From JADJPO01 sp963750395 (GTDB taxonomy: Bacteria; Actinomycetota; Actinomycetes; Actinomycetales; Kineosporiaceae), in the NCBI GenBank assembly GCA_963750395.1, contig CAVVQM010000015.1, positions 124,001 to 188,000 of the forward strand: 64,000 nt of DNA. Reading direction: 5' to 3'. The notes under the pieces are model-generated. The model saw only the letters and a program-made list of their open reading frames with translations. It made no database searches and was not told where the DNA came from. The position numbers and the translations under genes were made by a program. Below, in pieces: positions 1-8,070 of the stretch. Each line of letters begins with the position of its first letter. Within the stretch, counting starts at the first letter, position 1.

Positions 1-1264
1 ACGGCCGCGATCAAGACCCTGTGGGACATCCTGGTCCCGTTCTCCGACTACGCCTTCAACAAGGCGCACACCGCCGGGTACGGGCTGGTCTCCTACTGGA
101 CCGCCTACCTCAAGGCCAACCATCCCTGCGAGTACATGGCCGCGCTGCTGACCAGCGTGCGCGACGACAAGGACAAGTCCGCCCTCTACCTGAACGAGTG
201 CCGACGGATGGGCATCAAGGTGCTCCCGCCCGACGTGAACTCCTCGGCCGCCGACTTCACCCCCGTCGGTCAGGACATCCGGTTCGGGCTGGCCGCGATC
301 CGCAACGTCGGTGTCAACGTCGTCGACGGGATCGTCACGGCCCGCGGCGACCACGGGGCCTACGAGTCCTTCCAGGACTTCCTGCGCAAGGTTCCCCTCG
401 TGGTCTGCAACAAGCGCACCGTCGAATCGCTGATCAAGGCCGGCGCCTTCGACTCGCTCGGTCACCCCCGCCGGGGGCTGGTCGCGGTGCACGAGCAGTC
501 GGTCGAGGCCGTGGTCGGCGACAAGAAGAACGAGGAGCGGGGCCAGTTCGCCCTCGATTTCGGGTTCGGGGGCATGGACGACGCCGGTAAGGCCGAGTCG
601 ATGCTGCCGGCCGTCCCGGACGGGGGAGTGGGAGAAGGCGACCCTGCTGTCCGCGGAGCGGGAGATGCTCGGCCTCTACGTCTCCGACCACCCGCTGTTC
701 GGCCTGGAGCATCTGCTCTCGCGCGAGGCGGACTGCGCGATCGCCACCCTGACCGGAGACGACAGCCGGCCGGACGGCGCGACCGTCACCATCGCCGGCA
801 TGATCAGTTCGTTGCAGCGCAAGCTGACCAAGAACGGCAACCCGTGGGCCATCGCCGCCGTCGAGGACCTGGTGGGCGCGATCGAGGTGCTGTTCTTCCC
901 GCAGACCTACCAGACCGTCTCGCACGCCTTGGCCGAGGATCTCGTCGTGGTGGTCAAGGGACGGGTGAATCGCCGCGACGACGTCCCGACGATCTACGCC
1001 CAGGAACTGCGCATCCCGGACCTCTCCGACGGCGACCGCGGCCCGGTGGTCGTCTCGATGCCGATGGCCCGGTGCACCCCACCGGTCGTGGAGCGGCTCA
1101 AGGACGTCCTGACCACCCACCCCGGCCCAGCCGAGGTCCGTCTGCGCCTGACCCGAGCCGACAAGACCACGATCATGCGGCTGGACGACGGCCTGCGGGT
1201 GGCCCCCTCACCGGCGCTGTTCGGCGACCTCAAGGCGCTGCTCGGGCCGCAGTGCCTGATGTGA
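1..1264 (+). CDS. dnaE: DNA polymerase III alpha subunit, C-terminal part (frameshifted)
   Basis: Replicative DNA polymerase subunit; only the last ~420 codons are present and the gene starts upstream of the window. The visible part begins in the polymerase domain (FNKAHTAGYGLVSYWTAYL), continues through the helix-hairpin-helix region (GLAAIRNVGVNVVDGIV) and ends with the OB-fold domain (VTIAGMISSLQRK, VVVKGRVNR). The reading frame breaks at a five-G run (622-626). Removing one G restores the expected DGEWEKATLLSAEREMLGLY continuity, so this is probably a homopolymer error. The protein ends QCLM at a stop codon lying inside the first unit of a 16-bp tandem repeat. Confidence 0.95.
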
Positions 1265-1316
1265 CCCGTGCCTGATGTGACCCGTGCCTGATGTGACCGA
1301 GTGCCTGATGTGACCC
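1252..1316. repeat. 16-bp tandem repeat, four copies
   Basis: Four copies of gtgcctgatgtgaccc lie head to tail at 1252-1267, 1268-1283, 1284-1300 (one extra base, ending ga) and 1301-1316. The first copy contains the dnaE stop codon. Each copy offers a GTG and a TGA in different frames. The unit is not self-complementary. No function is evident; slippage-generated repeat or a protein-binding array are both possible. Confidence 0.9.
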
Positions 1317-1360
1317 GCCGGATCGGGGTGGTGGCGGGGCGCAGTGGCGGCGGATCTAGA

Positions 1361-1867
1361 GTGAACGTCGTGCTCGAATCCCCGGCCGGTGCGGCCCCAC
1401 CGGATCGCGCGCCCGTCCGGGGGACGCTCCTGCGGGAAGTGGTCCCCCCCTTCGCGGCGACGCTCGCCGCCGGGGTGGTGCTCGGCCCGCTCTGGCGCGT
1501 CGCCGGCTCCTTCGCGTCCTCCCGCGCCGACCTGGGTGAACGGTTCGTCGCCGTCGACGGCTCGTTCTTCGTGCTGGCCGCCGCACTGGGGGTGCTGACC
1601 GCCGCCGCCCTGTGGGCCCGCCCCGGCCCGAACCCGGCCCTTCGACTGGCCGCCGTGCTGCTCGGCTCCCTCGCGGGCTCCCTGATCGCGGTTGCGATCG
1701 GGGTGCTGCTCGGTTCCCCGGCACTCGTCGCCTGGGCCGCCGTGACGACATGGCCGTGGGTCTGCGCCATGCTCGTGGCCCTGGTCTCGGCCGTCCGGTT
1801 GCTGGTGCCGCAGGACAGGGCCGATGGGGAGGTCTCGCCCGATCACAGCCCCTCCCAGCCGGCCTGA
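1361..1867 (+). CDS. Putative four-helix membrane protein of unknown function
   Basis: I do not recognise the family. The protein (about 168 residues) has a short polar N-terminus (VNVVLESPAG) followed by four hydrophobic stretches: TLAAGVVLGPLW, FFVLAAALGVLTAAAL, LAAVLLGSLAGSLIAVAIGV and WPWVCAMLVALVSAVRLLV. The C-terminal tail is polar. The GTG at 1361 is chosen because the next in-frame start upstream (1301) lies inside the tandem repeat. It is followed by convergent ybaK, leaving 12 bases between the two stops. Actinobacterial genomes often carry small multi-spanning proteins of this kind with no assigned role. Confidence 0.6.
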   Translation: MNVVLESPAGAAPPDRAPVRGTLLREVVPPFAATLAAGVVLGPLWRVAGSFASSRADLGERFVAVDGSFFVLAAALGVLTAAALWARPGPNPALRLAAVLLGSLAGSLIAVAIGVLLGSPALVAWAAVTTWPWVCAMLVALVSAVRLLVPQDRADGEVSPDHSPSQPA

Positions 1868-1879
1868 CGCTCGAGAACC

Positions 1880-2386
1880 TCAGTCGGTGGCGATCGCCGC
1901 CAGACGGGCACCGGTCAGCCGCACCAGGTCGGCCGGCGCCAGTTCGACGTCCAGCCCCCGACGACCGGCGCTGACCAGCACCGTGGCGTGCTCGGACGCC
2001 GAGGCGTCGAGCACCGTGCGCAGCCGTCTGCGCTGACCGAGCGGGCTGATCCCGCCCACCACGTAGCCGGTGGCCTTCTCCGCCGCGGCGGGATCGGCCA
2101 TCGAGGCCCGCTTGCCGCCGGCCGCGGCCGCCAGGGCCTTGAGGTCCAGCCGACCGGTCATCGGGACCACGGCGACCACGAGTGCGCCGTCCACCTCGGT
2201 CATCAGGGTCTTGAACACCCGCTCCGGCTCCACGCCCAACGCCTGCACCGCCTCCCTGCCGTAGCCCAGTCCGCGGGCATGGGCGGAGGCGTCGTGGTCG
2301 TAGGGATGCAGGATGTGCCTGACCCGCCCCTGGACCAGGGCGGCGATCGCCGGGGTCGCGGCACCGGTGGAGGTCTTCTTGGCCAT
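1880..2386 (-). CDS. ybaK: Cys-tRNA(Pro)/Cys-tRNA deacylase YbaK
   Basis: Trans-editing enzyme of the YbaK/ProX family that hydrolyses Cys-tRNA mischarged by prolyl-tRNA synthetase. The 168-residue protein begins MAKKTSTGAATPAIAAL. It carries the family's typical blocks: LHPYDHD, the VFKTLM segment, LVVAVVPMTGRLDLKALA with the conserved lysine, and the glycine-rich GYVVGGISPLGQRRRL substrate loop. The ATG at 2386 is supported by a purine-rich GGAG ribosome-binding site just upstream on the minus strand. It lies 38 bases downstream of the LON-domain gene, so the two could share a transcript. Confidence 0.92.
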   Translation of the reverse strand: MAKKTSTGAATPAIAALVQGRVRHILHPYDHDASAHARGLGYGREAVQALGVEPERVFKTLMTEVDGALVVAVVPMTGRLDLKALAAAAGGKRASMADPAAAEKATGYVVGGISPLGQRRRLRTVLDASASEHATVLVSAGRRGLDVELAPADLVRLTGARLAAIATD

Positions 2387-2424
2387 CGGCCTCGGGTCTC
2401 CTCGCCTCGATCGAGCCGGAGCGT

Positions 2425-3123
2425 CTAGTTGGGTCCCGGCTCGGACGTGGGCAGCTCCACCGCGGGCAGGGCGTTGAACGCGGCGATCAACGCCCGCTCC
2501 CGCCGCAGCAGGTCGACCTCGGCGCGCAGCCGCTCGGCGGTACTGGGGATCTCCAGCAGCCGCTGCCGGTCGGCCAGGTCGAGCACCATCGCCGCGCTGA
2601 TCAGGTAGGACACCACCCGGGGGTCCTCGGGCAGTTCCGTCGCCTCGACCTGCAGCAGGCGGCGGTAGTCGGCGAACTGGGCGACCACGACGCGGTTCAA
2701 CCGGTCGAGCTCGACCGCGTCCATCGCGCCGTCCTCGGTGCCCTCGGTCTCGGTCAGGAACTCGACCAGCCCGGTCAGGTAGGGGGTGTCCGCCTCCTCG
2801 TCGATGCCCACCAGCCGGAAGCGCTGCTCCCCGACCGCGAGGATGTCGAAGCGCCCGTCCGAATACGGCGTGACCTCGCGCAGCTCGGCGGTACACCCGA
2901 CCGGGTAGACCTCGGGCGGGGCGGTGGCCGGCTCCCCGGTCGGTGCCTCCACCTCATGGCCCGAGCGGATCGCGACCACGCCGAACTGACGTTCGGCGTC
3001 GTCCGGCAGCGCCAACAGGGCCTGCACCAGCACCCGGTAGCGGGGCTCGAAGATGTGCAGGGGCAGCACCAGTCCCGGCACCAGGACGGAGCCGAGCGGG
3101 AACAGGGGCAGGCGGACGGGCAC
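2425..3123 (-). CDS. LON substrate-binding domain protein
   Basis: A 232-residue stand-alone LON N-terminal (substrate-binding) domain protein without the AAA+ or peptidase domains of Lon. The start VPVRLPLFPLGSVLVPG and the LHIFEPRYRVLVQ motif are diagnostic, followed by VGCTAELREVTPYSDGRFDI. The C-terminal half is helical. Such proteins are widespread in actinobacteria; a role in protein quality control is assumed but not shown. The GTG at 3123 lies six bases after a minus-strand TAGCCT -10 box (3130-3135), suggesting a leaderless mRNA transcribed divergently from hisD. Confidence 0.88.
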   Translation of the reverse strand: MPVRLPLFPLGSVLVPGLVLPLHIFEPRYRVLVQALLALPDDAERQFGVVAIRSGHEVEAPTGEPATAPPEVYPVGCTAELREVTPYSDGRFDILAVGEQRFRLVGIDEEADTPYLTGLVEFLTETEGTEDGAMDAVELDRLNRVVVAQFADYRRLLQVEATELPEDPRVVSYLISAAMVLDLADRQRLLEIPSTAERLRAEVDLLRRERALIAAFNALPAVELPTSEPGPN

Positions 3124-3129
3124 CGGTCC

Positions 3130-3155
3130 AGGCTATCGAGCCGCCCGCCTAGACT
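3130..3155. promoter_or_regulatory. Divergent leaderless promoters for the LON protein and hisD
   Basis: Only 39 bases separate the two divergent GTG starts. On the minus strand TAGCCT (complement of 3130-3135) lies 6 bases before the LON-protein start, with TCAAGT 17 bases further as a possible -35. On the plus strand TAGACT (3150-3155) lies 7 bases before hisD. There is no room for leaders with ribosome-binding sites. The two promoters overlap and may compete. Confidence 0.6.
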
Positions 3156-3162
3156 TGACCGG

Positions 3163-4563
3163 GTGACCGCGACCTCCTCCACTGCGCCCTCGACAGCCGC
3201 GGACCGGACCCGGATCCGCCGGATCGATCTGCGCGGCCAGACGCTGCGCGCCCGCGAGCTGCGTGGCGTCGTCCCCCGCGCGGGTTTCGACGTCGAGCAT
3301 GCGGTGGAGGCCGTGCGTCCGATCTGTGAGGACGTGCGGGTCCGCGGCGCCGCTGCGCTGCTGGACGCCACCGAGCGTTTCGACGGCGTGCGTCCCGAAT
3401 CCGTGGCGGTGCCGGCCGAGGCGCTCGCCCGGGCCCTGACGGTGCTCGACCCTGCGGTGCGCGCCGCGCTGGAGGAGTCGATCCGCCGGGCGCGGCAGGT
3501 GCACGCCGCCCAGGTGCCGGCGCCGATGTCCACCCAGGTCGCTCCCGGGGGCCAGGTCCGTCAGCGCTGGGTCCCGGTCGAACGGGTCGGCCTCTACGTG
3601 CCGGGGGGCCTGGCGGTCTACCCGAGCAGCGTCGTGATGAACGTGGTGCCCGCCCAGGAGGCCGGGGTCGAGGCGATCGCCGTGACCAGCCCGGCCCAGA
3701 GGGACAACCCGGCCGGTTTCGAGGGTCTGCCCAACCCGACCATCCTGGCCGCGTGCGCGCTCCTCGGCATCGAGGAGGTCTATGCGGTCGGTGGTGCCCA
3801 GGCCGTGGCGATGTTCGCCTACGGCGCCCGCGATGAGGACGGGTCCTGGGTGTGCGAGCCGGTCGACCTGGTCACCGGGCCCGGCAACATCTATGTCGTG
3901 GCGGCCAAACGGCTGCTCAAGGGCCTGATCGGGATCGACTCCGAGGCCGGACCCACCGAGATCGCCGTGCTCGCCGACGACAGCGCCGATCCGGCCTATG
4001 TGGCCGCCGACCTGATCAGCCAGGCCGAGCACGACCCCATGGCCGCCTCGGTCCTGATCACCGACTCGCCCCCGCTCGCGGACGCGGTGGAGCGCGAACT
4101 CGAACGACAGGTCGCCGCGACCAAGCACGTCGAGCGGATCCGGACCGCACTGGCCGGGGAGCAGTCCGCGATCGTGCTGGTCGACGATCTGGACGCCGGT
4201 CTGCAGGTGGTCGACGCCTACGCCGCCGAACACCTGGAGATCCACACGGTCGACGCCGCCGCGCTGGCCGAGCGGGTCCGCAACGCCGGGGCCGTCTTCG
4301 TCGGCCCCTACGCACCGGTCAGCCTCGGCGACTACTGCGCCGGGTCGAACCACGTACTGCCCACCGCCGGGTGTGCCTGCCACTCCAGCGGCCTGTCGGT
4401 GCCGTCCTTCCTGCGCGGCGTCCAGGTCATCGACTACGCCCGCCGGGGTCTGGCCGACGTCGCCGAGCACGTGATGCGCCTCGCGGACGCCGAGGACCTT
4501 CCCGCCCACGGTCAGGCCGTCCGGGTGAGATTCGGACCGGATGACCTCGGCGGCGGCTCGTGA
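3163..4563 (+). CDS. hisD: Histidinol dehydrogenase
   Basis: Catalyses the last two steps of histidine synthesis, the NAD-dependent oxidation of L-histidinol to L-histidine (EC 1.1.1.23), using a zinc ion. The protein has 466 residues, slightly longer than typical because of a Thr/Ser/Ala-rich N-terminal extension. Family landmarks are YVPGGLAVYPSSVVMN, VDLVTGPGNIYVVAAKR, GPTEIAVLADD, SQAEHDPMA and the AAEHLEIHT block holding the catalytic Glu356-His357 pair. GTG at 3163 follows a -10 box by 7 bases. It is first in the his operon and overlaps hisC by four bases. Confidence 0.96.
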   Translation: MTATSSTAPSTAADRTRIRRIDLRGQTLRARELRGVVPRAGFDVEHAVEAVRPICEDVRVRGAAALLDATERFDGVRPESVAVPAEALARALTVLDPAVRAALEESIRRARQVHAAQVPAPMSTQVAPGGQVRQRWVPVERVGLYVPGGLAVYPSSVVMNVVPAQEAGVEAIAVTSPAQRDNPAGFEGLPNPTILAACALLGIEEVYAVGGAQAVAMFAYGARDEDGSWVCEPVDLVTGPGNIYVVAAKRLLKGLIGIDSEAGPTEIAVLADDSADPAYVAADLISQAEHDPMAASVLITDSPPLADAVERELERQVAATKHVERIRTALAGEQSAIVLVDDLDAGLQVVDAYAAEHLEIHTVDAAALAERVRNAGAVFVGPYAPVSLGDYCAGSNHVLPTAGCACHSSGLSVPSFLRGVQVIDYARRGLADVAEHVMRLADAEDLPAHGQAVRVRFGPDDLGGGS

Positions 4564-5745
4564 CACCCGTCTCGCACCAGGACGTGGCACCCGCGCCACC
4601 GATCCGTGCCGAGTTGCTCGGCCGAACCGCCTACGGGGCCCCGCAACTCGACGTCGCGGTGCGACTGAACACCAACGAGAACAGCTATCCGCTGCCGGCC
4701 GAGGTGATCCGGGCGCTCACCGACGCCCTGGCTGCGGAGCTGAGCGGTCTGAACCGGTATCCCGACCGGGAGTTCACCGCGCTGCGCACCGACCTGGCCG
4801 GCTACCTGGCGGCCGCGGCGGGGCCGCGCGCCGAGCCGGTGCCCGGTCCGCTGGGACCGGAGCACATCTGGGCGGGCAACGGCAGCAACGAGGTCCTCCA
4901 GCACATCTTCCAGACCTTCGGCGGGCCCGGACGGTGTGCGCTCGGCTTCACCCCCGCCTACTCGATGCACCCGCTGATCGCCGAGGGCACCCACACCCAC
5001 TGGGTGGACGGGTTCCGCGGGACCGGCCCGCAGACCCCGTTCGACCTGGCTCCGGACATGGTCGTCGAGCAGATCCGTCGCCACGACCCCGACCTGGTCT
5101 TCCTGGTCTCGCCGAACAACCCGACCGGGACCGCGCTCGACGCTGGACGTCGTCGCGGCGGCGCTCGCCGAGGCCGCCCGCGGGCGGGCCATGGTGGTCG
5201 TGGACGAGGCCTACGCGGAGTTCGCCCGCGCCGGCACCCCGAGCGCCCTGACCCTGCTGGTGGCCGAGCACGGACCGCGGCTGATCGTCACCCGGACCAT
5301 GAGCAAGGCCTTCGCCCTGGCCGGAGCGCGGCTGGGCTACCTGGCGGCGGATCCCGCCGTGTGCCAGAGCTTTCGCCTGGTCCGGCTGCCCTATCACCTG
5401 TCCTCGCTGACCCAGGCCGCCGCCCGCGCCGCGCTGGCCCATGCCCCGCAGCTGCTGGGCACCGTCGAGGCGATCAAGGCCCAGCGCGACCGCATCGTCA
5501 CCGACCTGTCGGCGATGGGCCTGACGCCGACGCCGAGCGACGCGAACTTCGTGCTCTTCGGGCACTTCGACGATGCGGCCGCCATCTGGCGGGGTCTGCT
5601 CGATCGGGGGGTCCTGATCCGAGATGTCGGCATCCCGCACCATCTGCGGGTGACCGCCGGCACCGAGACCGAGACGACGGCCTTCCTGAGGGCGCTGGCC
5701 GACACCCTCCATCAAGCACCACAAGAACCCTTGGGAGAGAACTGA
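4560..5745 (+). CDS. hisC: Histidinol-phosphate aminotransferase (frameshifted)
   Basis: PLP-dependent class I/II aminotransferase converting imidazole-acetol phosphate and glutamate to histidinol phosphate (EC 2.6.1.9). The N-terminal half has LNTNENSYPLP, the cofactor-binding GNGSNEVLQ and SPNNPTGTAL. The frame then changes at about 5139-5143 and the protein resumes as LDVV, MVVVDEAYAEF and TRTMSKAFALAGARLGYL, where the lysine binds PLP. One extra base or a lost CG dinucleotide at this site explains the break, so a sequencing error is likely. GTG at 4560 overlaps the hisD stop, and the stop overlaps hisB (TGATG). Confidence 0.9.
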
Positions 5746-6374
5746 TGACCGCTACCTCGTCCTCCGGTGCCGCGCGGGCGCGCACGGCCCGGATCGAGCG
5801 CGCCACGAGCGAGTCCAAGGTCACGGTCGAGGTGCACCTCGACGGCACCGGCCGGTCCTCGGTCAGCACCGGGGTCGGCTTCTACGACCACATGCTGTCC
5901 AGCCTGGCCAAGCACGCGATGTTCGACCTGACCGTGCAGGCCACCGGAGACGTCGAGGTGGACGCCCACCACACCGTCGAGGACGTCGCGATCGTGCTCG
6001 GTCAGGCCCTGCGCGAGGCGCTGGGGGACAAGGCCGGCATCCGCCGGTTCGCCGACGCCATGGTGCCGCTGGACGAGACCCTGGTGCAGGCCGTGGTCGA
6101 TGTCTCGGGGCGCCCCTACTGTGTGCACACCGGCGAACCCGAGGGCCAGCAGTACGTCCTGATCGGGGGGGACTACGTCGGCTCGCTGACCCGGCACGTG
6201 CTGGAGACGCTCGCCTTCAACGCCCAGATCGCCCTGCACGTCCGGGTGCTGGCCGGTCGCGACCCGCACCACATCGTCGAGGCCCAGTTCAAGGCGGTGG
6301 CCCGGGCCCTGCGCGCGGCCGTCGAGTCCGACCCTCGGGTGGTGGGGATCCCGTCCACGAAGGGCGCCCTGTGA
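5745..6374 (+). CDS. hisB: Imidazoleglycerol-phosphate dehydratase
   Basis: Manganese-dependent dehydratase of the histidine pathway (EC 4.2.1.19) that makes imidazole-acetol phosphate, the substrate of HisC. It is the monofunctional form of 209 residues, without the phosphatase domain found fused in enterobacteria. Metal-binding motifs DAHHTVEDVAIVLGQAL and DPHHIVEAQFKAVARAL are intact, as are VGFYDHML and the SLTRHVLETLAFNA helix. It overlaps hisC upstream (TGATG) and hisH downstream (GTGA), so translation is likely coupled. Confidence 0.97.
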   Translation: MTATSSSGAARARTARIERATSESKVTVEVHLDGTGRSSVSTGVGFYDHMLSSLAKHAMFDLTVQATGDVEVDAHHTVEDVAIVLGQALREALGDKAGIRRFADAMVPLDETLVQAVVDVSGRPYCVHTGEPEGQQYVLIGGDYVGSLTRHVLETLAFNAQIALHVRVLAGRDPHHIVEAQFKAVARALRAAVESDPRVVGIPSTKGAL

Positions 6375-7027
6375 GCCCATCCGTCGTCGTCCTGGACTAC
6401 GGATTCGGCAACGTGCGCTCCGCCGTCCGGGCGCTGGAGCGGGTCGGTGCCCAGGTCGAACTCACCGCGGACCGCCGGGCCGCCCAGGAGGCCGACGGGC
6501 TGGTGGTGCCCGGGGTCGGCGCCTTCGCCGCGGTGGCGCGGGGGCTGCGCGCCGTCCACGGCGATCAGGTGATCGACCGCCGGCTGGCGGGCGGGCGTCC
6601 GGTGCTGGGCATCTGCGTCGGCCTGCAGGTGATGTTCGAACGCTCCACCGAGCACCTCCGTGAGGGCCAGCCGGACACGCCGGGTCTGGCCGAGTGGCCA
6701 GGAGTGGTCGAACGCCTTCCTGCGCAGGTGGTTCCGCACATGGGGTGGAACACGGTCCGCCCCCCGCACGGCTCGGCACTGTTCGACGGGGTGGCGCAGG
6801 CCCGCTTCTACTTCGTGCACTCCTACGCGGTGCAGACCTGGAACTTCGAGGTGCGCGACGGGGACCTGGCGCACTTCAGGCCACCGCAGCCGACCTGGAC
6901 CGAACACGGCCGGCCGTTCATCGCGGCGATGGAGAACGGTCCGCTGTCGGCGACCCAGTTCCACCCGGAGAAGTCCGGGGACGCCGGGGCGCACCTGCTG
7001 GGCAACTGGGTCCGCTCGCTCGGATAG
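6371..7027 (+). CDS. hisH: Imidazole glycerol phosphate synthase, glutaminase subunit
   Basis: Class I glutamine amidotransferase that supplies ammonia to HisF (EC 4.3.2.10 complex). The 218-residue protein contains the nucleophile in LGICVGLQVMFE (Cys82), the PHMGWN motif, and the His198-Glu200 dyad in QFHPEKSG. The oxyanion-strand region reads VVPGVGAFAAVARGL. The partner hisF is not in this window; after priA the operon continues with unrelated genes. GTG at 6371 overlaps the hisB stop by four bases. Confidence 0.96.
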   Translation: MSPSVVVLDYGFGNVRSAVRALERVGAQVELTADRRAAQEADGLVVPGVGAFAAVARGLRAVHGDQVIDRRLAGGRPVLGICVGLQVMFERSTEHLREGQPDTPGLAEWPGVVERLPAQVVPHMGWNTVRPPHGSALFDGVAQARFYFVHSYAVQTWNFEVRDGDLAHFRPPQPTWTEHGRPFIAAMENGPLSATQFHPEKSGDAGAHLLGNWVRSLG

Positions 7028-7036
7028 CGTTTCCCC

Positions 7037-7342
7037 GTGGCCACCCGCAGGCGCCGTTCCACCCGGCGCAGCTCCAGCAGGCGCAGCTCCACCGGGCGCC
7101 GCACCACCACGTCACCCAGGCGGCGACCGAGACTGGCCACCTCGCTCGGCTCGGTGGCCGCGCTGATCGTGCTCGCGTTCTACACCCGGGCGAGCTGGCC
7201 GTGGCGGATCGGGGTCACCGTGGTCCTCGTGCTCGCGGCCGGCGGCTACTGGGTGTGGAGCCGGCGGGGCGAGATCGCCGAGCCGATGCGGGCCGGCACG
7301 ATGCCGGACGGCGAACACGACAGCGAGGAGGAACCCGGGTGA
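7037..7342 (+). CDS. Small basic two-helix membrane protein inside the his operon
   Basis: A 101-residue protein with an extremely basic, Ser/Arg/Thr-rich N-terminus (residues 1-33, 16 arginines or more), two adjacent hydrophobic helices (SLGSVAALIVLAFYTR and IGVTVVLVLAAGGYWVW) and an acidic tail ending HDSEEEPG. It lies between hisH and priA. Its GTG is 6 bases after a TAGCGT box (7025-7030), hinting at an internal leaderless promoter that would also serve priA. Its stop overlaps the priA start by four bases. Small membrane proteins at this position occur in other actinobacterial his operons; the function is unknown. Confidence 0.75.
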   Translation: MATRRRRSTRRSSSRRSSTGRRTTTSPRRRPRLATSLGSVAALIVLAFYTRASWPWRIGVTVVLVLAAGGYWVWSRRGEIAEPMRAGTMPDGEHDSEEEPG

Positions 7343-8070
7343 GTGAACGGCTCGAACTGCTGCCGGCGGTCGACGTGGCCGACGGACAGGCGGTCCGGCT
7401 GGTCCAGGGCGAGGCCGGCAGCGAGACCTCATACGGCGATCCGCTGGCCGCGGCCCTGGCCTGGCAGCGCGACGGCGCCGAGTGGATCCATCTGGTCGAC
7501 CTGGATGCGGCGTTCGGCCGGGGCAGCAACCGGGACCTGCTCGCCCGGGTGGTCGGCGCCCTCGACGTCAAGGTCGAGATGAGCGGAGGAATCCGCGACG
7601 ACGCCTCGCTCACCGCCGCGATGGCCACCGGGTGTGCCCGGGTGAACCTGGGCACCGCCGCCCTGGAGGATCCGGAATGGACCCGCAGGGCGATCGCCGA
7701 GTACGGAGATCGGGTCGCGGTCGGGCTCGACGTGCGCGGCACCACGCTGGCGGCGCGCGGCTGGACCCGCGAGGGCGGCGACCTGTGGGAGACCCTGTCG
7801 CGCCTGGACGCCGACGGCTGTGCCCGCTACGTGGTCACCGACGTCACCAAGGACGGCACCCTGCGCGGTCCGAACGTCGACCTGCTGCGCCAGGTGTGTG
7901 CTGCGACGGATCGCCCGGTGGTCGCCAGCGGGGGGATCTCCAGCCTGGAGGACCTGGAGACTCTGCGGAGGCTGGTCGGTGTGGGCATCGAGGGTGCCAT
8001 CGTCGGGAAGGCCCTGTACGCCCAGGCGTTCACCCTGCCGCAGGCGCTGGACGTGGCCGGCCGCCCATGA
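7339..8070 (+). CDS. priA: Phosphoribosyl isomerase A (HisA, probably bifunctional HisA/TrpF)
   Basis: (beta/alpha)8-barrel isomerase acting on ProFAR in histidine synthesis (EC 5.3.1.16). In many actinobacteria the same enzyme, called PriA, also isomerises phosphoribosyl anthranilate for tryptophan synthesis. The sequence closely follows mycobacterial PriA: LLPAVDVADGQAVRLVQG with catalytic Asp12, EWIHLVDLDAAFGRGSN, SGGIRDD, and VVTDVTKDGTL with Asp168, then ASGGISSLEDL and EGAIVGKALY. Bifunctionality is inferred from the family; absence of a separate trpF cannot be checked here. The gene overlaps the preceding small membrane protein by a GTGA junction. Confidence 0.93.
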   Translation: MSERLELLPAVDVADGQAVRLVQGEAGSETSYGDPLAAALAWQRDGAEWIHLVDLDAAFGRGSNRDLLARVVGALDVKVEMSGGIRDDASLTAAMATGCARVNLGTAALEDPEWTRRAIAEYGDRVAVGLDVRGTTLAARGWTREGGDLWETLSRLDADGCARYVVTDVTKDGTLRGPNVDLLRQVCAATDRPVVASGGISSLEDLETLRRLVGVGIEGAIVGKALYAQAFTLPQALDVAGRP

